DNA of 64,000 bases from Mycolicibacterium mengxianglii (GCF_015710575.1 NZ_CP065373.1:2542001-2606000); one strand, 5' to 3'. Shown: positions 1 to 9,174, numbered from the stretch's first letter. Program-made: numbers and translations. The notes: generated from the letters alone by a model not told the origin.

Positions 1-585
1 CCCTGCCGGCCGGCCCATTCTGCCGAAGACATCCCGCCGCCGTACCAGACCCGGCTCGCCAGGCCGGGGGAGTGCGGCTGGATGTTGTTGGTGAACTGTT
101 CGATTCCGACGGTGCCTTCGAATTCACTGACCGGCTCGCCACGCAGGTGCTGCAGCAGCCGTACCACCCGTTGCTTGGTGAAGTCCTCGACATCGAAGGT
201 GTCGGGGTACAGCGCGGCTTTGTAGTCGTCGTAACGCATCGGAGTGCCTACCGAGACGCCGGGGTTGATCCGGCCTCCCGACAGGATGTCGACTGTGGCA
301 AGGTCTTCGGCGAGCCGGAACGGGTTCTCCAGCCCCAGCGGTATCACCGCGGTGCCGAGTTCGATGCGGCTGGTCCGCTGGCTGGCGGCGGCCATCATGG
401 CGATGGGGTGAGGAGATCCCGGGTTGCAGGTGCCGACAGCGCAACCACACGCTGTCAAAGCCGAGCGACTCGGCGCGCTCGACCACCTGCAGGGTCTCCT
501 CGAGACCGGGCCGGGGATCGGCCGGGTCGAACCGGCCGATCGTGAGAAACCCCAACTTGTGCAGCGGTTCTCCGCGTCGTGGCAT
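1..585 (-). pseudogene. LLM-class F420-dependent oxidoreductase, frameshifted and cut by the window edge
   Basis: The N-terminus reads in one frame from the ATG at 585 (GFLTIGRFDP, then ERAESLGFDSVW) up to a GISSP motif. The family-typical continuation (IAMMAAASQRTSRIELGTAVIPL, here split: IAMMAAASQR then TSRIELGTAVIPL) lies in another frame and stays open to position 1, through GGRINPGVSVGTP and VWYGGGMSSAEW. The switch falls in a run of four C on the minus strand (G406-409 on plus); removing one base joins the frames. This is a TIM-barrel luciferase-like monooxygenase, a family that in mycobacteria usually uses coenzyme F420. The C-terminus lies outside the window. It is either a recent pseudogene or an assembly error; the downstream frame shows no other decay. 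Confidence 0.85.
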
Positions 586-671
586 GCGCCCAGCCTAGGT
601 GTCACAGGTCGCCTACATACTTCCCGCATGCGTCAACAAATGATGACGGCGAAAGAAAGCCCATCGGTCCC

Positions 672-932
672 ATGACGGAACTGTCCGAACTCGCCCGTCG
701 CGCCCTGGCTGAGCTGGAATTGGAAATGGAACGCGCAGGCCCGCCTGGGCCGCACGCCCCCGACCTCGTGGTCACCGAAATGTTCACCGGCGAATGCCGG
801 CGCGAACTTGCCGCCGCACGCGACGATCTCGCCCGCACGAGAGACCGGTACCAGGCCGCAATACTCAAGGCCCGTGCGGCGGGTTTCTCGTGGGGCGAGA
901 TCGGGAGCCGATACGGCGCCGTGACGACTTAG
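672..932 (+). CDS. small hypothetical protein with a helix-turn-helix-like C-terminus
   Basis: An 86-residue acidic protein starting MTELSELARR. The last third (AAILKARAAGFSWGEIGSRYG) resembles the helix-turn-helix of small actinobacterial DNA-binding or sigma-region-4-like proteins, where a GxSWxEIGxxxG pattern is common. The middle is helical and rich in Arg and Glu. The ATG at 672 was chosen because the longer reading frame upstream lacks a credible start. It runs toward lon and the stop codons overlap (932 against 929). The function is unknown; DNA binding is inferred only from the short motif. Confidence 0.6.
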   Translation: MTELSELARRALAELELEMERAGPPGPHAPDLVVTEMFTGECRRELAAARDDLARTRDRYQAAILKARAAGFSWGEIGSRYGAVTT

Positions 933-3274
933 GCGGCCGAGGCCGTGACGGTCGCCACGGGTTCCAGTGCCTGCGCGACGATCTCGGCGACATCGGTCAT
1001 CGGCTTGACCTCCAGCGCCTCGAGCACCTCGGCCGGCACGTCGTCCAGATCGGGCTCATTGCGCTGCGGGATGAACACCGTTTTCAACCCGGCCCGTTGC
1101 GCCGCAAGCAACTTCTGCTTGACGCCACCGATCGGCAGCACCCGCCCGTTGAGGGTGACCTCGCCGGTCATCCCGACATCCGAGCGGACGTTGCGTCCCG
1201 TGGCCATCGACACCAGAGCCGTCACCATCGTCACACCGGCTGACGGGCCGTCCTTGGGGACGGCGCCGGCAGGCACGTGCACGTGGATCTTGCGGTCGAG
1301 CGATTTCGGATCGACCCCGAGTTGCTCGGCGTGCGCGCGGACGTAGGACAGCGCGATCTGCGCGGATTCCTTCATCACGTCGCCCAGCTGACCGGTCAAC
1401 TGCAGGCCGGCCTCGCCCTCGGTGGACCCGGCCTCGATGTAGAGCACATCACCGCCGAGGCCTGTGACAGCCAGACCCGTAGCCACCCCCGGTACCGCGG
1501 TGCGTTCCGCCGATTCCGGCGTGAACCGCGGCCGGCCCAGGTACTCGACAAGATCGGGCTCGTCGATGGTGATCGGCTCGGGGGATTGCGCCAGCTTGGT
1601 GGTCACCTTGCGTAGTGCCTTGGCCAGCAGCCGCTCGAACTGCCGCACCCCGGGCTCCCGGGTGTAGTCCGCGGCAATCTTGCGCAGTGCCGCGTCGGAC
1701 ACGGTGACCTCTTCGGGCGTCAACGCTGCCCGCTCGACCTGCCTGGGGAGCAGGTAATCCCGGGCGATGGCCACCTTGTCGTCCTCGGTGTAGCCGTCGA
1801 TGGTCACCAGCTCCATCCGGTCCAGCAGCGCGGACGGGATGTTCTCGATGACATTGGCCGTCGCCAGGAACACCACGTCCGACAGGTCCAGATCCAGGTC
1901 CAGGTAGTGGTCACGGAACGTGTGGTTCTGCGCCGGGTCCAGCACCTCCAGCAGCGCCGCGCTCGGGTCGCCGCGGTAGTCGGAGCCCACCTTGTCGATC
2001 TCGTCCAGCAGGACAACCGGATTCATCGATCCCGCTTCGCCGATGGCCCGGACGATCCGGCCGGGCAGCGCGCCGACATAGGTGCGACGGTGGCCACGGA
2101 TCTCGGCCTCGTCGCGCACACCGCCCAGGGCGACCCGCACGAACTTGCGGCCCAAGGCACGTGCCACCGACTCACCGAGCGACGTCTTGCCCACCCCGGG
2201 CGGGCCGGCCAGCACCATGACGGCGCCGGAACCGCGACCGCCCACGACGGCCATGCCACGCTGGGCGCGGCGTGCCCGGACGGCCAGGTACTCCACGATG
2301 CGGTCTTTCACGTCGTCGAGGCCGTGGTGGTCGGCGTCCAGGATCTCCCGGGCACCCTTGAGGTCGGTCGAATCCTCGGTTCGGACATTCCACGGAAGGT
2401 CCAGCACCGTGTCCAGCCAGGTGCGGATCCAGCCGCCCTCCGGGCTCTGGTCACTCGAGCGTTCCAGCTTGCCCACCTCACGCAGGGCCGCTTCGCGGAC
2501 CTTCTCGGGCAGGTCGGCGGCCTCGATGCGCGCCCGGTAGTCGTCAGACCCGTCGGGCTCACCTTCGCCGAGTTCCTTGCGGATCGCGTTCATCTGCTGG
2601 CGTAACAGGAACTCTTTCTGCGTCTTCTCCATGCCGGAGCGGACGTCCTCGGCGATCTTGTCGTTGACCTCGACCTCGGCCAGGTGGTCGCTGGTCCAAT
2701 CGATCAGCAGCCGCAGCCGGGCGGCCACGTCCTCGGTCTCCAGCAGTTCGCGCTTCTGGACATCGGTGAGGTACGAGGCGTAACCGGCGGTATCGGCCAG
2801 CGCAGACGGATCGGTGATCCGATTCACCACGTCGACGATCTGCCACGCCTCGCGGCGCTGCAGCATCGCCAGCAGCAGCTTCTTGTATTCGGCGGCCAGG
2901 GCCAGGGTGGCCGCGTCGGCAGGGCCGTCCTCGACCTCGCTGACCTGCACCCAGAGTGCTGCACCGGGACCAGAGGTGCCCGCGCCGATGTGGGCGCGAC
3001 GCTCACCGCGGACGACCGCGGCGGTACCGCCGGTGCCGGCGATCCGGCCCACCTGCACGATCGACGCGATCACGCCGTGGGTGGGATAACGGTCATCCAG
3101 CCGGGGCGCGATCAGGAGCTTCCCCGATTCTCCCGCCGGCGCTGCAGCTTGTGCTGCTTCTACGGCTGCGCGGGCAGCGTCATCAAGCTCGATCGGCACC
3201 ACCATGGTGGGCAGCACGACCGGGTCGCTCAAGAAAAGTACTGGTACCGCCCCTGACGGATTCGTTTCAGGCAT
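929..3274 (-). CDS. lon: ATP-dependent protease La (Lon)
   Basis: A 781-residue cytoplasmic AAA+ serine protease that degrades misfolded and some regulatory proteins. Order of parts: LonN substrate-binding domain (about 10-200), coiled linker (200-300), AAA+ module with Walker A GPPGVGKT at 357-364 and Walker B LLDEIDK, and C-terminal protease domain. The catalytic Ser is in PKDGPSAG (about S678) and the Lys in GGVKQK (about K721), spaced 43 residues as in E. coli Lon. The ATG at 3274 follows a strong GGAGG. M. tuberculosis has no lon, whereas fast growers such as M. smegmatis do. A HAIR-like inverted repeat sits just upstream of the ribosome binding site. Confidence 0.97.
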   Translation of the reverse strand: MPETNPSGAVPVLFLSDPVVLPTMVVPIELDDAARAAVEAAQAAAPAGESGKLLIAPRLDDRYPTHGVIASIVQVGRIAGTGGTAAVVRGERRAHIGAGTSGPGAALWVQVSEVEDGPADAATLALAAEYKKLLLAMLQRREAWQIVDVVNRITDPSALADTAGYASYLTDVQKRELLETEDVAARLRLLIDWTSDHLAEVEVNDKIAEDVRSGMEKTQKEFLLRQQMNAIRKELGEGEPDGSDDYRARIEAADLPEKVREAALREVGKLERSSDQSPEGGWIRTWLDTVLDLPWNVRTEDSTDLKGAREILDADHHGLDDVKDRIVEYLAVRARRAQRGMAVVGGRGSGAVMVLAGPPGVGKTSLGESVARALGRKFVRVALGGVRDEAEIRGHRRTYVGALPGRIVRAIGEAGSMNPVVLLDEIDKVGSDYRGDPSAALLEVLDPAQNHTFRDHYLDLDLDLSDVVFLATANVIENIPSALLDRMELVTIDGYTEDDKVAIARDYLLPRQVERAALTPEEVTVSDAALRKIAADYTREPGVRQFERLLAKALRKVTTKLAQSPEPITIDEPDLVEYLGRPRFTPESAERTAVPGVATGLAVTGLGGDVLYIEAGSTEGEAGLQLTGQLGDVMKESAQIALSYVRAHAEQLGVDPKSLDRKIHVHVPAGAVPKDGPSAGVTMVTALVSMATGRNVRSDVGMTGEVTLNGRVLPIGGVKQKLLAAQRAGLKTVFIPQRNEPDLDDVPAEVLEALEVKPMTDVAEIVAQALEPVATVTASAA

Positions 3275-3286
3275 CAGACCTCCAAA

Positions 3287-3307
3287 GTTGATTCTGATGC
3301 GCTCAAC
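3287..3307. promoter_or_regulatory. HAIR-like inverted repeat upstream of lon (candidate HspR operator)
   Basis: The 21-bp element GTTGATT-N7-GCTCAAC matches the HspR-associated inverted repeat CTTGAGT-N7-ACTCAAG at 5 of 7 bases in each half with exact 7-bp spacing. It lies 12 nt upstream of the lon start, next to the Shine-Dalgarno (3279-3283). HspR is known to repress lon in Streptomyces. Binding here is inferred from the sequence only. Confidence 0.45.
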
Positions 3308-3334
3308 CTTGGCGGCAGCTGGTTTGTTCCCGTG

Positions 3335-4738
3335 TCACCCGTGATCGATGGCGGCGACGGCGCCACGCGCCTCGTCTCGGCGTTCGTCGATGACCCGGCC
3401 GATGTCCTGAAGTAGCTCCGGCTTGTGCACCACCAATTCCGCGACGTGTTTGCGGTCGATCTCCAACGCCGTCACCTCACCGACCGCCGAGGCGGTCGTG
3501 ATGGCCGGTTCGCGGGTCAGCGTGGTCTGGCCGAGGAAATCACCTTCGTTGAGCGTGCGGACTTGACGTACCGTGCCGTCGTCGGAGGTGATGCTCAGTC
3601 GGACGCGCCCCTTGAGGACGAACGTCATCCGCGCGGGCACCTGACCGGCGAACTGGATGGTCTCGTCGCCGCCGTAGCGCACCACCCGCACCCGGCCGCT
3701 CAGCTGTTCCTGGTCGGACTCGCCGAGTCGCAGGGCGGGAGCCACGATCCGCAGCGCCGACTCGATGCGCTCCGGGGTGCTGAAGTTGTCATCGGCAGAG
3801 TCGAGATGCAGATTCTCTCGTCGGGAGGCATACCAGATCCAGCGCAGGAACTGCGCCCTGGTCGACGCGTCGTCGGCGGGTGAGCGCAACGGAATCGCGG
3901 TGCAGAATCCGCCGCCGCCGGCGGTGAACGAGATCGGCCGGCCGCCCAGCTGCAGGTAGGGCAAGGTGCTGGCGGCCCGGGTGAGCATCGCGCACACGGT
4001 ATCGGGCGGATCGTCGACCCCGAAGCTGGTGGTCACTTCGATCGTATGTGAACCCGCGGGTCTGCTGAGGTTGGTGAACGTCGATGTGGCCAACATCGAG
4101 TTGGGCATGATCTGGACACCACTGGAGGTGTCGATATGCGTTGCGCGCCAGTTCACTTCGACGACGCGGCCACGCACACTCGGCAAATCCAGCCAGTCGC
4201 CGAGTTGGAAGGGCTGCTCGAAGAGTAGGAACAGCCCCGAAATGACCTGACCCAGAGAGTTCTGCAGTGCCAGGCCCAGCACAATAGACGTCACGCCCAA
4301 CGCGGTGAACAGCCCGCCGATATTGGTGTCCCAGATGTAGGACAGGATCATCGCCAGCCCGACGGCGATCAGCGCGAACCTGGCCACGTCCAGGAAGATC
4401 GTCGGGATCCGTTCGCGCCAACTGCCTTCCGGCGCACCGTGGAACAGGGTGGTGCTCAGGCTCGAGAGCAGTAGGACCACGACGATGAACCCGAGGATGG
4501 TTGCCACGATCCGTACCGGTGTGGCCTCGATCGACACTTCCGAACCCTTGACAAGCAGTACCAGCAGCGCGCCCAACGGCAGGATGTAATTGCGGATCAG
4601 CGTCACCGGTCGCACGAACGCGCTGCCGCGGCGGGCCAGGGAGTTCTGCATCTCGGTGAACAGGACCAGCAGGACGGGCAATCCGATGGCGACACCGAGC
4701 GTCCAGGTGAACCACGGGTCCTGCCACAACTCCGTCAT
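3335..4738 (-). CDS. MscS-family mechanosensitive channel with C-terminal cyclic-nucleotide-binding fold (Rv2434c-like)
   Basis: A 467-residue membrane protein. Four hydrophobic segments occupy about residues 10-175, the last being the MscS pore helix region (GVTSIVLGLALQNSLGQVISG). The MscS beta domain follows (QLGDWL, VNWRATHI), then a cNMP-binding-like fold at about 345-455 (GDETIQFAG, GDFLGQ). In canonical cNMP pockets the FGE Glu and the RTA Arg contact the ligand; here they read Gln (about 404) and Thr (about 414), so ordinary cAMP binding is doubtful. The start ATG overlaps the cyclase stop by 4 bp, so the two are translationally coupled. The pair corresponds, from memory, to M. tuberculosis Rv2434c-Rv2435c. 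Confidence 0.88.
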   Translation of the reverse strand: MTELWQDPWFTWTLGVAIGLPVLLVLFTEMQNSLARRGSAFVRPVTLIRNYILPLGALLVLLVKGSEVSIEATPVRIVATILGFIVVVLLLSSLSTTLFHGAPEGSWRERIPTIFLDVARFALIAVGLAMILSYIWDTNIGGLFTALGVTSIVLGLALQNSLGQVISGLFLLFEQPFQLGDWLDLPSVRGRVVEVNWRATHIDTSSGVQIMPNSMLATSTFTNLSRPAGSHTIEVTTSFGVDDPPDTVCAMLTRAASTLPYLQLGGRPISFTAGGGGFCTAIPLRSPADDASTRAQFLRWIWYASRRENLHLDSADDNFSTPERIESALRIVAPALRLGESDQEQLSGRVRVVRYGGDETIQFAGQVPARMTFVLKGRVRLSITSDDGTVRQVRTLNEGDFLGQTTLTREPAITTASAVGEVTALEIDRKHVAELVVHKPELLQDIGRVIDERRDEARGAVAAIDHG

Positions 4739-6924
4739 CGCTTTCGGTCCGCAAGTCGCCAGATGGTCTCTTCGGCACCCTCGGCGTTGACCACCCCGGT
4801 CGGGGTGAAGTTCCAGTTGTCGCGCGCCTGGTCATAGACCCGTGACGTCACGTAGATGCCGGGCTGCGGGGACCCGCTCTGCACCTGGTACGCGAGGTTC
4901 ACCGCGGAACCCCACATGTCATAGGCCAGGCTGGACCGGCCCACCAGTCCACTGGTGACGGGTCCGGTGTCGATACCGGCGCGCAGTTTGAGGTTGTTGT
5001 CGGTCTCGGCATTGAACCGGTCGATGATGCGCTGCATCTCGACGGCGAAGTCGAGGGCGCGCCGCACGTTGTCCAGCCGCGGCACGTTCAACCCACAGCT
5101 GGCCAGATAACCATTGTGCAAGGTGTGTATCTGCTCGACACCGAGACCGTCTGCGGCAGCGTCGAATTCACGGACCAACCGGTTTATGGTCGCCACACTC
5201 TCCTCGGAGTTCAGCCGGGAGGAGAGTTCGTTGAGGCCGACGATATCGGCGAAGATCACCGAGACGTCCTGGTGGTCCTGAGCGATGTTCTCCTCGCCTT
5301 CGCGGTACCGCCGTACGACGGCCTCGGGCATCAGAGACGACAGCAGTTGGTCGTTTTCGCGCCGCTGCTGGGTGAGCAGTCTGTCCTTGATGGCCAGGTT
5401 GCGGCTCATCTCGTTGAAAGCGACCGTGAGGTCACCGAATTCGTCGTGGGAGTCCACCGGCAGGTTGACCGCATAGTCGCCCGCGCTGATCCGCCGCGTC
5501 CCGGTCTCCAAACGGCGGATCGGCCGGACGAACAGCCTGGCGAGCAACATCGCCGCCAGGCACACGATGAAGATGATCACCGTGGTGGACAGCACCAGAG
5601 TCCGCGTGAAGGCCACTACGGGGGCGAAGGCCTCGTCGGTGTCGATCTTGGCGATCACACTCCAGTGCAGGCCCGGGATATCCACCGGTGCATACGCCTG
5701 CAGGGTTTCATGGCCCAGATAGTCGTCGTCGATCAGCGTCCCGCTTGCGCCGCGCTGCGCCAGTCCGGCCGCGTCGGTGCTGATCGGCTGCACCAGTGTG
5801 GTGCCGTTCTGACGGACGGCCTGATCGACGACGTCCGGCGGTGTGCCCGATTCAACGGCATCCTGCTTGTAGCGGTCGACGTCCTCGGTGAAGAGTCGGG
5901 AACTCGAGCGCATCAAATTGTCGTCGCCGGCGATGATCGTCTCACCGGTCTGGCCCATACCTGCCTGTTCCCAACCACCTTCCATCGTCATCAGCCTGTT
6001 GATCTTGGCCACCGGAAACTGCAACGCGAGAACACCCTCGACCCCCTCCTGAGGGCCGACCGGCGACACCATCCACGCCGTCGGCTGGTTGGAGGGACCG
6101 TAGTTCTCGAAGTCGGTGATGCCTGCGTAGTCGACGACATTGCTGCGCAGGGCTTTCTGGTACGCATCGCTCAAGAAACCGCCACGTAAGGGCCCGTTGA
6201 GGACATTGGTGCCCAGATCCACACCCTTGTACGCGGAGTAGACGACGTTGCCCCGGGTGTCCAACAGCAGGGCGTCGTCGAACTCGAATCGTTGGACGAT
6301 CTCGCGGAAGAAGTCGTTGAAGCGGGCATTGGCCGCCGACCATGCGCTGCCGTCCCGGGCGTCGTCGAACTCGATGGCGGCATCCCAGTTGTCGAAGGGC
6401 GCCGTGTAGTAGGCCTGTAGGTATTTTTGGGCGGGAGATTTCGGCAGGACAGCCGCCACGTCGACGTCGGTACCCAGTTCCTCGGATTCCCGTTGCGCGT
6501 ACTGGATGTTGTAGTAGTTCTCCAGTGACTCCTGCTGCTGGGGCGAAATGGTCGCTGCGCCGAGTTCATTGAAGCCGGCGGTGAACGCCCGGACAGCTTC
6601 TGTGGCCGTGCTACCACGGGAGTAGATCACCAGCGAATTCATCAGGTCCGATATCTGCGACTGCAGCTGCCAGGTCTGCGTCTCCCTGCGCTCGGTGAGC
6701 CGGTCGAACACCGAGGCGCGGAGGGATTCGCGCCCGGACTGGTAGCCGATGAATCCCACCACAGCTACCGACAGGACGCTGGTCAGCAGCAGCATCAACA
6801 AGATCTTGGACTGAATGCTGATCCGCGAGAACAGCCGCCGCCGCCGGCGTCGCCTGAACCTCGGTGGGCGAGCTGGATCCGAGTCCGGTGGGCTCGCGGA
6901 AGTCGCGGTCATTGATTCGCACAC
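4735..6924 (-). CDS. membrane class III nucleotide cyclase-like protein with degenerate catalytic site (Rv2435c-like)
   Basis: A 729-residue protein: basic N-terminus, TM1 near 38-60, a long extracytoplasmic sensor region (about 60-430, Cache-like length), TM2 near 432-455, HAMP (about 455-510), then a cyclase homology domain (about 545-729). The first metal Asp is present (FADIVG, D560) and so are D669 (YDMWG) and N676. The substrate Lys is His (about 600), the second metal Asp is Asn (about 604, in LHNGYL) and the transition-state Arg is Gln (about 680). It is therefore probably not an active adenylyl cyclase. It overlaps the downstream channel gene, suggesting one signalling unit. A second in-frame ATG lies at 6912. 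Confidence 0.88.
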   Translation of the reverse strand: MCESMTATSASPPDSDPARPPRFRRRRRRRLFSRISIQSKILLMLLLTSVLSVAVVGFIGYQSGRESLRASVFDRLTERRETQTWQLQSQISDLMNSLVIYSRGSTATEAVRAFTAGFNELGAATISPQQQESLENYYNIQYAQRESEELGTDVDVAAVLPKSPAQKYLQAYYTAPFDNWDAAIEFDDARDGSAWSAANARFNDFFREIVQRFEFDDALLLDTRGNVVYSAYKGVDLGTNVLNGPLRGGFLSDAYQKALRSNVVDYAGITDFENYGPSNQPTAWMVSPVGPQEGVEGVLALQFPVAKINRLMTMEGGWEQAGMGQTGETIIAGDDNLMRSSSRLFTEDVDRYKQDAVESGTPPDVVDQAVRQNGTTLVQPISTDAAGLAQRGASGTLIDDDYLGHETLQAYAPVDIPGLHWSVIAKIDTDEAFAPVVAFTRTLVLSTTVIIFIVCLAAMLLARLFVRPIRRLETGTRRISAGDYAVNLPVDSHDEFGDLTVAFNEMSRNLAIKDRLLTQQRRENDQLLSSLMPEAVVRRYREGEENIAQDHQDVSVIFADIVGLNELSSRLNSEESVATINRLVREFDAAADGLGVEQIHTLHNGYLASCGLNVPRLDNVRRALDFAVEMQRIIDRFNAETDNNLKLRAGIDTGPVTSGLVGRSSLAYDMWGSAVNLAYQVQSGSPQPGIYVTSRVYDQARDNWNFTPTGVVNAEGAEETIWRLADRKR

Positions 6925-6981
6925 TAGTCCCGGTTCGGACCAACCCGCACTTATATCAGACCGTCGTTATACGGTTGACAG

Positions 6982-7407
6982 GTGTCCGATATTCATGACC
7001 TGCAGCGGTTCGTTCAGGCCCAGGAACGGGTATACGACACGGTTCTTTCCGAACTGCGATCAGGACGCAAACGCAGCCACTGGATGTGGTTCATCTTCCC
7101 GCAGCTCGCAGCGCTCGGTCGCAGTTCCACCGCGCAGCGGTACGGCATCTCCGGGCTGGATGAGGCTCGGGCCTACCTGGCGCACCCGGTTCTGGGTGCC
7201 CGGCTGCGCGAGTGCAGCAGACTGGCCGCAGCTACCCCGGACGGTTCGGCTGAACAGGTGTTCGGCTGGCCGGACAACCTGAAGTTACGCAGCTCGATGA
7301 CATTGTTCGCACGGTGCGCTGATGACGACGCAGATTTCGTCGCCGTCCTGGACAGGTTCTACGCAGGAGAAGAGGACCCGGCGACGGTGGAGTTGCTTCA
7401 AGGCTGA
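6982..7407 (+). CDS. DUF1810 family protein
   Basis: A 141-residue soluble protein with the DUF1810 signature: DLQRFVQAQ at the N-terminus, RSHWMWFIFPQ, and VFGWPDNLKLRSSMTLFA near the C-terminus. No biochemical role is established for the family. The start is a GTG without a Shine-Dalgarno; a TATAC box lies about 8 nt upstream, compatible with a leaderless transcript as is common in mycobacteria. It is divergent from the cyclase gene and its 3' end overlaps the convergent amylase gene by 10 bp. Confidence 0.88.
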   Translation: MSDIHDLQRFVQAQERVYDTVLSELRSGRKRSHWMWFIFPQLAALGRSSTAQRYGISGLDEARAYLAHPVLGARLRECSRLAAATPDGSAEQVFGWPDNLKLRSSMTLFARCADDDADFVAVLDRFYAGEEDPATVELLQG

Positions 7408-8687
7408 AGGATCAGCCAACCGTGTGGGGGTACCTCCGCGTGCCGCACCCGCTGCTCGGGTGGGGCGCCCGAACCGGCCACCACCAGGCCTGACACGTCG
7501 ACCGGCATCGGGGCGTCGGCGATGTTGAGCGCGACGATCAACGACTGCCCGCCACCACTGGTTTGGTACACGTACCCGCGGTTGTCCACGCTCAGTGGGG
7601 CCGTTGTCGCGGTGTGCAGCCACTGGTGGCGGCGGCGCAGGCCGATCAGGAACCGATGCAGCGCGAACAGTTCCTGGCCGCGGGCGTCTGCCTGCAGCGG
7701 GGGAGAGCCGAACTCTGGCCGCACGGCATCGTCACCGCCCGCGCGTTCCTCTTTGACAGCTTCGAAGCCGAACTCGTCGCCGGCATAGATGGTCGGCACT
7801 CCGCCCAGGGTCATCATGAGCACCAGGGCGTGCGCGACATGGGCCGGCTCGTCGAGCTTGCTGGAGACGCGCGTGACGTCGTGATTGCCGATGAAAGTTT
7901 GTGGGACAAACGCCGCCAGGAACTCGTTGTGGCGGCGCAGCGCCCAGTCCAGTTCGTGGAAGTTGCCGTCGTTGAGGCTGCTCCAGATGGCCTTCCAGAG
8001 CTCGTACTGGGTGACCGCGTCGTAGCCGGCTTCGGAGACCATCGCGATGTAATCGCCGTGGATCACCTCGCCGACAAACCAGGCGTCGGGGTGGGCAGCG
8101 CGGACGCGCGGCAGAACCTGGGCCCAGAACTGTTGCGGCACAGCATATGCCGCGTCCAGACGCCAGCCGTCGGCGCCTCGGTCCAGCCACTGCGACATCA
8201 CGTCGACGGTGTAGTCGACGACCGCCGGGTTGCCGTGGTTGAGGGTGATCAGCTCACCGTGGCCCTCGAAGGTGTGGAACTCACCGGGGCGGCCGTGGAA
8301 CCACGATGCGGCCTCGGTGTCGCCGTCGAGTGCGGCCCGATAGGTGGGGAAGTCGGTGCCGACGTGGTTGAACACCCCGTCCAGCAGCACCCGCAGGCCA
8401 CGGCTGTGCGCCTGCTCGACCAACATGTCGAAGTCGCCGTCGTCGCCGAGCCGGGGATCGATACGCCGGTGGTCAGTGGTGTCGTAACCGTGTGTGCGGG
8501 AAGCGAATACCGGACCCAGCGCAATCCCGGATGCTCCGAGCGTGATGGCGTGGTCGAGCCAGTCGCACACCCGGCGCAGCCGGTGCTCCTCCGGGGCGGG
8601 TGGAGGGTCGGCCGGAAAAGCCCCGACGAAGCCCAAGGGGTAGATCTGCCACCAGATCGCGTGCTGCACCCACTCCGGCTCGGTCAC
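7398..8687 (-). CDS. alpha-amylase family (GH13) glycosidase
   Basis: A 429-residue TIM-barrel glycoside hydrolase. The four conserved GH13 regions are visible: DGVFNHVG, GWRLDAAY (nucleophile Asp), FVGEVIHGDY (acid/base Glu) and FIGNHDVTR (third acid). There is no signal peptide, so it probably acts on cytoplasmic alpha-glucans or oligosaccharides such as trehalose- or maltose-type substrates; the exact substrate cannot be read. The GTG at 8687 overlaps the deaminase stop by 4 bp (GTGA). The longer frame back to 8900 only shadows that gene. It is the last gene of a minus-strand run with deaminase and TPR genes. Confidence 0.92.
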   Translation of the reverse strand: MTEPEWVQHAIWWQIYPLGFVGAFPADPPPAPEEHRLRRVCDWLDHAITLGASGIALGPVFASRTHGYDTTDHRRIDPRLGDDGDFDMLVEQAHSRGLRVLLDGVFNHVGTDFPTYRAALDGDTEAASWFHGRPGEFHTFEGHGELITLNHGNPAVVDYTVDVMSQWLDRGADGWRLDAAYAVPQQFWAQVLPRVRAAHPDAWFVGEVIHGDYIAMVSEAGYDAVTQYELWKAIWSSLNDGNFHELDWALRRHNEFLAAFVPQTFIGNHDVTRVSSKLDEPAHVAHALVLMMTLGGVPTIYAGDEFGFEAVKEERAGGDDAVRPEFGSPPLQADARGQELFALHRFLIGLRRRHQWLHTATTAPLSVDNRGYVYQTSGGGQSLIVALNIADAPMPVDVSGLVVAGSGAPPEQRVRHAEVPPHGWLILQP

Positions 8688-9163
8688 GGCCGGAATTTCG
8701 CTTCGTAGAGTGCCTTCATCTCGTCCTCGAATTGTGGTGCGGGACCGTCCGCGGCCACCCGCGGTGCGACGGTCGTGATCGGCAGTGCTGCCACCGGTGA
8801 CGGGGGCGCGCCCCATTCCTCCCGCCACTGTGAAAGCTGCTGTGCGGAGGTGGCGTAGACGATGCGGCCCAAGCCCACCCAGGCGTGCGCCGCGGCGCAC
8901 ATCGGGCAGTGCTCACCGGAGGTGTAGACGGTGGCCCGGATCCGTCGCACCGGGGCCATGTTGTCGGCGGCCCAGCGGGCTATCGCGAACTCCGGATGCT
9001 GGGTGGCGTCGCCGTCCTTGACCCGGTTTCGGTCTTCGTGCAGCGTGTTCCCGTCGGCGTCGACGAGAATCGAACCGAAAGGCTCGTCTCCGTCCGCGAG
9101 CGCGTCGCGTGCCAGTTCGACACACCGCGCCAGCCGTTCGACGTCACGGTCGCTCAGGGCCAT
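8684..9163 (-). CDS. nucleoside/CMP deaminase family zinc enzyme
   Basis: A 159-residue cytidine-deaminase-fold protein. The zinc site is seen as HPEFA (His ligand plus catalytic Glu; the usual Ala of HAE is Pro) and GEHCPMC (two Cys ligands). The size and GSILVDADG segment fit the guanine deaminase/TadA-like nucleoside deaminases rather than tRNA-editing TadA proper. The ATG at 9163 avoids overlap with the upstream TPR gene (stop 9175). It is translationally coupled to the downstream amylase gene. The substrate is uncertain. Confidence 0.88.
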   Translation of the reverse strand: MALSDRDVERLARCVELARDALADGDEPFGSILVDADGNTLHEDRNRVKDGDATQHPEFAIARWAADNMAPVRRIRATVYTSGEHCPMCAAAHAWVGLGRIVYATSAQQLSQWREEWGAPPSPVAALPITTVAPRVAADGPAPQFEDEMKALYEAKFRP

Positions 9164-9174
9164 GAGTTCGCAGT

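Noticed and set aside
5116..6189. 357-codon plus-strand frame opposite the cyclase gene
   Set aside because: Shadow produced by high-GC third positions; no recognisable motif.
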